12,836 bases of DNA, taken from the NCBI GenBank assembly GCA_910577155.1, contig CAJTMS010000052.1, forward strand, positions 1-12,836, given 5' to 3'. The DNA is from an uncultured Mailhella sp. GTDB taxonomy: Bacteria > Desulfobacterota > Desulfovibrionia > Desulfovibrionales > Desulfovibrionaceae. Position 1 is the stretch's first letter, and each line of letters begins with the position of its first letter. A program made the translations under genes and the position numbers. Positions 7,939-12,836 of the stretch are shown here, in pieces. The notes below the pieces were generated by a model, which did no database searches, was not told the DNA's origin, and was given only the letters and a program-made list of their open reading frames with translations.

Positions 7939-8625
7939 TTATAATTCTATACTTTCATTCGGGTTTATGGGAATGAGCTTTGTTTCACTGCTGTACTGCG
8001 TTAAATACTGTGAAAACTCCTTTGTATCTTGGCAAAGCATAGGAAACGTTTTGTAGTGCATAGGAATAACGTGCTTTGCTTCCAAATAAGAACAGGCTTT
8101 TGCCGCATCAAGACCATCCATGGTAAAGTGCCCGCCGATAGGAAGCAAAGCCACATCGATAGCGTGGCGTTCAGCAAGCAAAGCCATATCTCCAAATAAG
8201 GCTGTATCGCCTGCATGATACACAGTAAAGCCATCGGGATCTTTTACAATAAAACCGGCACAGGAACCATGCCCTGTGGAATGGAATGCCGGAGTCATGG
8301 TAATGGAAAAATCACCGAATTTCACTGTTCCGCCAATGCTCATGCCATTGCCGCCAAACATGATTTGTTCCTTATTTACCCCAAGGGAGGGCAAATAATA
8401 ACAAAGATCGGCAATGGCAAGAAACTGCGTTTTGCCGTTTTTCATAATGGAAACAGTATCACCTAAATGGTCGCCATGATCATGGGTCACAAGGATTAAA
8501 TCAGGATTGACAAAATCTTTTGTATCACCGCAAAGGGGATTGCCCGTAAAAAATGGGTCAATTAAAATTTTTACTCCATGGGAGAAAAGTTCAAAGGCAG
8601 AATGTCCAAGCCATGTAATTTTCAT
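7939..8625 (-). CDS. UPF0173 family metal-dependent hydrolase (metallo-beta-lactamase fold)
   Basis: A 228-residue MBL-fold protein of the UPF0173 (YtkL-like) family. Metal ligands are readable: THDHGDH (H48, H50, D52, H53), H115 in FHSTGHG, D140 in YHAGDTALFGD, and H190 in IPMHYKT. The N-terminal WLGHSAFEL stretch is typical of the family, which is predicted to bind two zinc, manganese or iron ions and hydrolyse an unknown substrate. The start at 8625 is preferred over a GTG six bases earlier (8631) because GGAG lies 5 nt before the ATG and overlaps that GTG. It follows ruvC by 11 nt and precedes lptF by 1 nt, so it is the middle gene of a tight operon. Whether it has an envelope role is not shown by the sequence. 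Confidence 0.9.
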   Translation of the reverse strand: MKITWLGHSAFELFSHGVKILIDPFFTGNPLCGDTKDFVNPDLILVTHDHGDHLGDTVSIMKNGKTQFLAIADLCYYLPSLGVNKEQIMFGGNGMSIGGTVKFGDFSITMTPAFHSTGHGSCAGFIVKDPDGFTVYHAGDTALFGDMALLAERHAIDVALLPIGGHFTMDGLDAAKACSYLEAKHVIPMHYKTFPMLCQDTKEFSQYLTQYSSETKLIPINPNESIEL

Positions 8626-8630
8626 AATCA

Positions 8631-8634
8631 CTCC
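8631..8634 (-). promoter_or_regulatory. Ribosome-binding site that sets the UPF0173 start
   Basis: GGAG on the minus strand (within AAAAGGAG, 8631-8638) lies 5 nt before the ATG at 8625 and directly after the ruvC stop codon (TAA, 8637-8639). Using the GTG at 8631 would leave no spacing, so the ATG is the better start. Confidence 0.75.
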
Positions 8635-8636
8635 TT

Positions 8637-9134
8637 TTACTTCCGGGTAAGAGCATAAAATTTGCGCATAGACGAATGACAGACAGCAATAGCAAGTGCA
8701 TCTGTTGTATCAAGCCGAAATTGTTTGATATTAACGCCAAGAATTTTTCCAACCATAAACGCAACCTGTTCTTTATCAGCACGCCCAACGCCCACCAGAG
8801 CTTTTTTTACCGATGTTGGTGCATAATCAAACACAGGAATATCAAAATTGGCACAGGCAGCCACAGCAACACCCCGAGCCTGCCCTAGCTTCAAGGCAGT
8901 AAGAGCATTTTTAGCCGTAAAAACCTGCTCAATGGCGCTTTCTTCCGGTTGATAATAGGCAATAATTTCCAATAATGTCTTATAAATAAAGGAAATTCTC
9001 TCAGCAAAATTTTCTTTTCCCTTACCTTTTGGACGGATAACTCCACAATCAAGCAATTTCAACATGCCTGATTTATCTTCAATTATTCCCCAGCCTGTAA
9101 AGGCTGACCCCGGGTCAATACCAAGTATTCTCAT
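8637..9134 (-). CDS. ruvC: Crossover junction endodeoxyribonuclease RuvC
   Basis: A 165-residue Holliday-junction resolvase that cuts four-way DNA junctions symmetrically after RuvAB branch migration. All four acidic catalytic residues of the RNase H-like fold are visible: D7 in GIDPGS, E69 in AIEQVF, and D142 and D145 in DTTDALAIAVCH. Length matches the family (about 165-175). The N-terminus MRILGIDPGS is canonical, so the start at 9134 is firm, yet it has no ribosome-binding site. The sequence immediately before it is the T-run of a terminator-like hairpin. ruvA and ruvB are not in the window; yebC is the upstream neighbour, as in many bacteria. Confidence 0.96.
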   Translation of the reverse strand: MRILGIDPGSAFTGWGIIEDKSGMLKLLDCGVIRPKGKGKENFAERISFIYKTLLEIIAYYQPEESAIEQVFTAKNALTALKLGQARGVAVAACANFDIPVFDYAPTSVKKALVGVGRADKEQVAFMVGKILGVNIKQFRLDTTDALAIAVCHSSMRKFYALTRK

Positions 9135-9136
9135 GT

Positions 9137-9163
9137 AAAAAAATCAGGGAAAATCTCCCTGAT
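9137..9163 (-). terminator. Terminator-like hairpin between yebC and ruvC
   Basis: On the minus strand, ATCAGGGA (9163-9156) and TCCCTGAT (9150-9143) form a perfect 8-bp stem with a 5-nt loop, followed directly by six T (9142-9137). It begins 3 nt after the yebC stop and ends 2 nt before the ruvC ATG. It should terminate or attenuate rlmE-yebC transcription. The opposite strand has no T-run, so it works in one direction. Confidence 0.8.
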
Positions 9164-9166
9164 ATA

Positions 9167-9904
9167 TTATCCTTCAAAATCGTCCGGTAAATCAAAGTTG
9201 AAATAAACGTTTTGCACATCATCTAAATCTTCTAATGCATCATTGAAACGGATGAGCTTTTCCGCTGCTTCCTTATCAACTGCGATATAATTCTTCGGAA
9301 CATACGCAAGGGAAGCTGATTCCATTTCAACGCCTTGCTTTTCGAGTGAATCACGCACAGCGTTAAAATCTTCCATAGCAGTGTGAATACTCCAAATATC
9401 CTCATCGTCTTTCACGTCATCAGCCCCGGCTTCAAGGGCGAAATTCATAACAGTATCTTCATCCGGATATTTTTCTTTATTGAGGGTAATCACGCCTAAT
9501 TTATCAAACATGAAGCTTACGGAACCGCTTTCACCAAGGGAACCTCCATGTTTTGTGAAAAGATGACGAACTTCTGCAACAGTACGGTTCTTATTGTCAG
9601 TGGCAGTTTCAACCATAACGGCAACACCGCTTACAGCATAACCTTCGTAGGTAATTTCAAATAATTCACCGCCGGCATCCTGACCTGTTCCTTTACGGAT
9701 TGCAGATTCGATTTTATCCTTAGGCAAGTTAATAGCTTTAGCAGCAGCAATAGCAGCACGAAGCCGAGGGTTACCGGCAGGGTCACCGCCACTTTTTGCA
9801 GCAATAATAATTTCTTTCGCCGCTTTGGTAAATTCTTTGCCGCGCTTTGCGTCTTGACGGCCTTTACGATGCTGAATATTCGCCCACTTACTATGACCTG
9901 ACAT
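9167..9904 (-). CDS. yebC: YebC/TACO1 family protein
   Basis: A 245-residue YebC/PmpR/TACO1-family protein. Members were long annotated as transcriptional regulators; recent work on relatives points to a role at ribosomes, helping translation of difficult sequences such as proline runs. The N-terminus MSGHSKWANIQHRKGRQDAKRGK is diagnostic (1-23), followed by the helical domain with GNPRLRAAIAAAKAINLPKD (44-63), ITYEGYA (84-90), ETATDNKNRTVAEVRHLF (99-116) and GSLGESGSVSFMF (121-133). Length equals the family norm. GGAGG lies 4 nt before the ATG, one of the strongest ribosome-binding sites here. It follows rlmE by 26 nt, and a terminator-like hairpin follows the gene. Confidence 0.96.
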   Translation of the reverse strand: MSGHSKWANIQHRKGRQDAKRGKEFTKAAKEIIIAAKSGGDPAGNPRLRAAIAAAKAINLPKDKIESAIRKGTGQDAGGELFEITYEGYAVSGVAVMVETATDNKNRTVAEVRHLFTKHGGSLGESGSVSFMFDKLGVITLNKEKYPDEDTVMNFALEAGADDVKDDEDIWSIHTAMEDFNAVRDSLEKQGVEMESASLAYVPKNYIAVDKEAAEKLIRFNDALEDLDDVQNVYFNFDLPDDFEG

Positions 9905-9930
9905 ATATCCTCCGAGACATTTTTATATAC

Positions 9931-10533
9931 TTATTTATTGTTATTTCCGGTAAACCCCAGTCCCACTTCAAAAATTTCCTTACTTTCTGCACGGGAACTT
10001 TGAGGTTTAAACGTTTTGACACTTGAAAAAATTGGACGCATGGCTTTTACCAAATCTTGAAAATCCGGTCCCATAAAAATTTTTGTAATAAAATTTCCGC
10101 CAATTTTCAAATATTTTTCAGCAACTTGTACAGACTCCAAACATAACTCCAAAGATCGCGCCTGATCGGTAAATTTCGTCCCTGTCGTACGGGGAGCCAT
10201 ATCGCTTATGACCATATCAAAAGGTCCAAGCTCCTCAAGCAATGCTTCAAATTCAGGACTGCGTTCAAAAACATTTTCCTGCAAAAAACGGACATTGGGG
10301 GGAAAAACCGTTTCTGTACTCTGTAAATCACAAGCCAGAACAAGTCCGTTTTCACCGACTTTTTCCGCAGCATATAAAGACCATGACCCGGGGGCAGCCC
10401 CCAAATCAAGAACTTTCATGCCGGCTTTAAAAAGGCGAAAACGTTTATTCATTTCCTGCAGTTTATACACGGAACGTGCAGGATAATTTTCTTTTTTTGC
10501 CTTTAAAAAATAATAGTCGCGATATTCTTTCAT
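9931..10533 (-). CDS. rlmE: 23S rRNA (uridine 2'-O) methyltransferase RlmE (FtsJ/RrmJ)
   Basis: A 200-residue SAM-dependent enzyme that 2'-O-methylates U2552 (E. coli numbering) in the A-loop of 23S rRNA late in 50S assembly. The SAM-binding motif is VLDLGAAPGSWS (41-52). The K-D-K-E catalytic tetrad is K24 (SVYKL), D111 (ISDMAP), K151 (ITKIF) and E186 (SRAESKEIF). Length fits E. coli RlmE (209). The frame is open 59 codons further upstream, but the ATG at 10533 aligns with the usual N-terminus (YRDYYFLKAKKENYPARS), has AAGAG just upstream, and the extension would run across the divergent promoter region. It is probably the first gene of the rlmE-yebC transcript. Confidence 0.95.
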   Translation of the reverse strand: MKEYRDYYFLKAKKENYPARSVYKLQEMNKRFRLFKAGMKVLDLGAAPGSWSLYAAEKVGENGLVLACDLQSTETVFPPNVRFLQENVFERSPEFEALLEELGPFDMVISDMAPRTTGTKFTDQARSLELCLESVQVAEKYLKIGGNFITKIFMGPDFQDLVKAMRPIFSSVKTFKPQSSRAESKEIFEVGLGFTGNNNK

Positions 10534-10539
10534 ATTCTC

Positions 10540-10568
10540 TTTACTAATCAAAAGGTTCGAGCTATACT
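10540..10568 (+). promoter_or_regulatory. Predicted promoter of the second CgeB-type gene
   Basis: TTTACT (10540-10545) and TATACT (10563-10568) are 17 bp apart. A start near 10575 would give a leader of about 60 nt to the ATG at 10635. It faces the rlmE promoter on the other strand, with the two -10 boxes 13 bp apart. Confidence 0.5.
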
Positions 10569-10581
10569 TTTTTGAGGTATT

Positions 10582-10610
10582 AGTATAACGTATTTTTTTT
10601 ACTAAGCCAA
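10582..10610 (-). promoter_or_regulatory. Predicted promoter of rlmE-yebC
   Basis: On the minus strand TTGGCT (10610-10605) and TATACT (10587-10582) are 17 bp apart. A start near 10575 would give a leader of about 40 nt to the rlmE ATG at 10533. The location agrees with the shorter rlmE start. Confidence 0.6.
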
Positions 10611-10634
10611 GATTTTTTATTGAGCATTTAAAAT

Positions 10635-12212
10635 ATGGAAACAAAGAAATCTCTTGCAAAAATAAACAGCTCTCCCAGTATTTTGGACGAGCTTGGAAGA
10701 CAAAAAACACTGCTGCAAGGGGATTTTTCCTATATTCTACTTGATGTAAAAAATTTTAATCCCTTGTATTCACGTACGCAATGTGAATTTTCCTGTACCA
10801 AAAAACAAATCCTTTTTCTGGGAATGGGGGCAAATACAGACAATATTTTAACCTGCTGCGAAAAGAAAAAACAAATTTTTTATCTTGAACACGAAGAATT
10901 TGCTAAACAAATCAATGTGCAAGTTCCTGCAAATTTTATAAAAATTACTCCAAACGAATTATTAAGCCTTTGTGACGATGAATTTTTTGCCGAAACGGAC
11001 ATTCTTTTTTATAAACAAAATTTACAGCTTTTCCCCGGTTTTTGGAATAATATTTTAATAGAACTGCGAAATAAAGCCCTTTTGCCGACATTTTCCCAGC
11101 CTGCAGGCAAACAAAAATATATTTTCCTTTCAGGCGGAAAAAATGATTTACTGCATAGAGAACTTTGTCAGGCTATTCACGATATAGGTTCAACTCCTGT
11201 TGAAATCGGACAAAAAAATTTGCAGGAAATTCTTGAGCTTCTGGATGCAAACCCTCCTCTCCTTTATTTGGCAGTAAATGCCCAATCCCTTGACGGAAAC
11301 GGAATTATTTACCAATATTTAAAACAAAAAAATATTCCCCTTGCCCTTTGGTTTGTAGACAATGTCTGGAATATTCTCTCCGGATTTTCCCAAAAATGGT
11401 GGAAAGAATGTCATCTCTATCTGACGGATTTTTCCTTTGCCAAAGAATTGCAAAAAGAGGGAGCAAAAAATATTTTCCCTCTCCCGCTGGCAAGCCACAA
11501 TCTTTCGGCAAGTTATCAAACTATCCCTGAAATTCCTTTATTTTTTGTAGGAAATTCAAGCTTTGCCAATAAAAAAAGTTATTTCAGCGGCTGTAAACTG
11601 GAACATGATTTTGAGCAAAATTTATACAGAACAATCAAAAAAAATCTTTTTGCACAAAAGGAAATTCCTGATTTTCACAGTATTTATCAGGAACTTTTAC
11701 CAAACCAGCCCCTATGGCAGAATAAACAAGGCAGAACCATAGGCTATGCTGCAGCAAAAGCGGATTTATACCTGCGTAAACTTTGGCTTGAAGGATTAAG
11801 CCCGCTTATTCATATTATGGGTGACAACGCATGGCAGGATATTTTATCTACAGCCCACACATTTTACAAGCCTGTGGATTATTACAATAACTTGCCAACC
11901 TATTATAAAAACAGTCTTTTTACCCTCAATCTGACGAGTCTGCTCATGCCTGCCAACCTCTCTCAGCGGCATTTTGACGTCTGGAAACATCAGGGATTTT
12001 TGCTGAGTTCCCCAAGCAGCGGCATGAAAATTTTTCCGCAGGATATGCAATCAATTATCACTGTTAACAACCCTCAAGACTGCCTTAACCGTCTTGAACT
12101 GCTCCTCACAAAACCTGCTCTCAAAACTGAAATACAAGCCACCATGCAAAATGAAATTGCACAAAAAAATTGCTATACCCACCGCCTGCAATATATTTTG
12201 GAACATTGCTGA
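10635..12212 (+). CDS. CgeB-type glycosyltransferase with long N-terminal region
   Basis: A 525-residue predicted GT-B glycosyltransferase. Residues 161-290 resemble the DUF3880-like half: KYIFLSGGKNDLLHRELCQA (161-180), LALWFVDNVWNI (236-247), LYLTDFSF (261-268) and FPLPLASHN (281-289). The second half has FFVGNSSF (303-310) and a group-1-like donor region with NLTSLLMPANLSQRHFDVW (432-450) and GFLLSSPSSGMKIFP (454-468). The first 155 or so residues (FLGMGANTDNIL at 61-72) form an extra Rossmann-like region absent from the shorter CgeB gene at 3177. No membrane segment or signal peptide is evident, so it is cytoplasmic. The ribosome-binding site is weak (GAG about 11 nt upstream). It is divergent from rlmE and followed by its own terminator, so it is monocistronic. 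Donor and acceptor are unknown. Confidence 0.75.
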   Translation: METKKSLAKINSSPSILDELGRQKTLLQGDFSYILLDVKNFNPLYSRTQCEFSCTKKQILFLGMGANTDNILTCCEKKKQIFYLEHEEFAKQINVQVPANFIKITPNELLSLCDDEFFAETDILFYKQNLQLFPGFWNNILIELRNKALLPTFSQPAGKQKYIFLSGGKNDLLHRELCQAIHDIGSTPVEIGQKNLQEILELLDANPPLLYLAVNAQSLDGNGIIYQYLKQKNIPLALWFVDNVWNILSGFSQKWWKECHLYLTDFSFAKELQKEGAKNIFPLPLASHNLSASYQTIPEIPLFFVGNSSFANKKSYFSGCKLEHDFEQNLYRTIKKNLFAQKEIPDFHSIYQELLPNQPLWQNKQGRTIGYAAAKADLYLRKLWLEGLSPLIHIMGDNAWQDILSTAHTFYKPVDYYNNLPTYYKNSLFTLNLTSLLMPANLSQRHFDVWKHQGFLLSSPSSGMKIFPQDMQSIITVNNPQDCLNRLELLLTKPALKTEIQATMQNEIAQKNCYTHRLQYILEHC

Positions 12213-12220
12213 TTTTTATT

Positions 12221-12244
12221 TTTTGGGGGAATTATTCCCCAAAA
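12221..12244. repeat. Inverted repeat directly after the CgeB-type gene
   Basis: TTTTGGGG (12221-12228) pairs with CCCCAAAA (12237-12244) around an 8-nt loop, 8 nt after the stop codon. No T-run follows on either strand, so alone it is not a standard intrinsic terminator. It may protect the 3' end of the mRNA or assist the stronger hairpin 13 nt downstream. Confidence 0.5.
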
Positions 12245-12257
12245 GCCCCCTATATGC

Positions 12258-12293
12258 AAACCCGTTATGGACTTTCATCCATAACGGGTTTTT
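12258..12293 (+). terminator. Strong intrinsic terminator of the CgeB-type gene
   Basis: A perfect 14-bp stem (12258-12271 with 12278-12291; core CCCGTTATGGA/TCCATAACGGG) around a 6-nt loop is followed by TTTTT ending at 12293 and then ATATA. This is the longest hairpin stem in the window. It points with the upstream gene; the reverse strand has only three T after the stem. Confidence 0.9.
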
Positions 12294-12357
12294 ATATAGT
12301 TTAAAGCACTTCCCAATTATTATGAAAAGTAAAAAATTGTCATAACGCGTTACTAGG

Positions 12358-12530
12358 GCATTTCCTTATAACATCAAGAATTAAATAGATTGCTTCGCTA
12401 TCGCTCGTAATGACGTGTTAATGGAGTGCAATTCTCATCTCTCCGTCATTGCGAGGAGCGTAAGCGACGCGGCAATCTTTTAAAGATATAATGATATGGT
12501 ATTAATGTTCTGAATATTAAAAGAAAATGC
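12358..12530. mobile_element. MITE/REP-like foldback element (no coding capacity)
   Basis: A 173-bp nested inverted structure fills most of the 288-bp gap between the terminator at 12293 and the partial gene at 12582. The inner arms are 12387-12415 (begins AGATTGCTTCGCT, ends AATGACG) and 12444-12478 (CGTCATTGCGAGGAGCG, ends GGCAATCT). They are imperfect inverted copies, the right one having about six extra bases. The outer ends, 12358-12380 and 12508-12530, are 23-nt imperfect inverted repeats (18 of 23 positions pair by my count), both ending GCATTT inward. The core is clearly GC-richer than its surroundings. GTCATTGCGAGGAGCG-type motifs recur in intergenic repeats of several bacterial groups. 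No transposase and no clear target duplication are seen. The rest of the gap shows a TAACGCGTTA palindrome (12343-12352) and otherwise nothing I can interpret. Confidence 0.6.
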
Positions 12531-12581
12531 TTTAATGTTTCACTGCTTATGAAGAAAAATCAATTCTCTGAATAATCAAAA

Positions 12582-12836
12582 TTATAATTCATTATCAAGC
12601 ATTCTACTGAATTCTTGATACCTTTTTAAAGCATTAATAACTGCCCGATGAGATTTTTCACCTAATTCACTTTTTACGCCATTTTTATCGTAATCTTGAA
12701 CAAATTTATTAATCTGCTTTAACAATTCATTCCATGTAATTCCTTCATCTTTGCAAATTCTCTCTATTCTGCCCAAATAATCATAAAGAGTACTTTTGTT
12801 ACCACTTGGAGTATATTCTTTATAACCTTTTTCTTT
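12582..12836 (-). CDS. 3' part of an unrecognised gene, cut by the window edge
   Basis: The minus-strand frame is open from the window edge (12836) to a TAA stop at 12582-12584, giving the last 84 residues of a protein whose start lies outside. A TTG at 12776 is the first possible internal start, but the reading frame continues upstream without a stop through KEKGYKEYTPSGNKSTLYDY, so the gene is probably longer. The visible part is charged and predicted mostly helical, with LGRIERICKDEGITWNEL, a YDKNG turn and GEKSHRAVINALKRYQEF. The short helices loosely recall a SAM-like core-binding domain, but I cannot name a family. It lies next to the foldback element and is transcribed toward it. Confidence 0.6.
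   Translation of the reverse strand, partial: KEKGYKEYTPSGNKSTLYDYLGRIERICKDEGITWNELLKQINKFVQDYDKNGVKSELGEKSHRAVINALKRYQEFSRMLDNEL

Noticed and set aside
7561..7944. 127-codon plus-strand open frame opposite lptF
   Set aside because: It is antisense to a well-supported membrane protein gene, and its composition is that expected from the reverse complement of a hydrophobic coding sequence.
10534..10710. 59-residue N-terminal extension of RlmE
   Set aside because: It crosses the predicted promoter of rlmE and the divergent gene, and its residues resemble no RlmE sequence; the shorter start gives the normal family length.
12221..12244. TTTTGGGG/CCCCAAAA hairpin as an intrinsic terminator
   Set aside because: There is no T-run after the stem on either strand; the hairpin at 12258-12291 is the better terminator.
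12387..12478. Inner arms as a CRISPR repeat pair or attachment site
   Set aside because: The two copies are inverted and of unequal length, with a single interval and no spacer series, tRNA or integrase.

Overview
The window is AT-rich bacterial chromosome (roughly 40% G+C by eye, not counted) with tightly packed, mostly housekeeping genes. Paired LptF/LptG homologues indicate a Gram-negative outer membrane with LPS or LOS. The combination of a stand-alone GltB2-like FMN protein, a GT9 plus CgeB/DUF3880 glycosyltransferase pair, and rlmE-yebC-ruvC beside lptFG looks like an AT-rich, host-associated Desulfovibrionaceae lineage (Lawsonia- or Taurinivorans-like). That placement is an impression from gene content, not a search result.

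Left part (1-5706, + strand): an orphan glutamate-synthase-like FMN protein has its own promoter and a clear intrinsic terminator. It is followed by a two-gene glycosyltransferase unit, a GT9/heptosyltransferase-type enzyme and a CgeB-type enzyme 8 nt apart, and then by tilS, which makes the lysidine of tRNA-Ile.

Middle (5696-10533, - strand): a six-gene cluster reads rlmE, yebC, ruvC, UPF0173 metallo-beta-lactamase-fold hydrolase, lptF, lptG. The last three genes are separated by single nucleotides and are probably translationally coupled. A perfect terminator-like hairpin lies between yebC and ruvC, its T-run ending 2 nt before the ruvC start codon where a ribosome-binding site should be. 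The lptG and tilS 3' ends overlap by 11 nt in convergent orientation.

Right part (10534-12836): a 101-bp divergent region carries two well-formed promoters facing each other with TATACT -10 boxes. One serves rlmE, the other a second, longer CgeB-type glycosyltransferase that ends at a strong terminator. Beyond that lie a MITE/REP-like foldback element containing the GC-rich core GTCATTGCGAGGAGCG and the 3' end of an unrecognised minus-strand gene cut by the window edge.

Functionally the window mixes RNA maturation (tilS, rlmE), translation or gene regulation (yebC), recombination (ruvC), LPS transport (lptFG) and glycan assembly (three glycosyltransferases). I see no tRNA, rRNA, CRISPR array, defence system or intact transposase gene. 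The most interesting items are the foldback element, the terminator abutting ruvC, the face-to-face promoters and the orphan GltB2-like protein lacking the usual [3Fe-4S] cysteine motif. I do not see a clearly novel multi-gene system.
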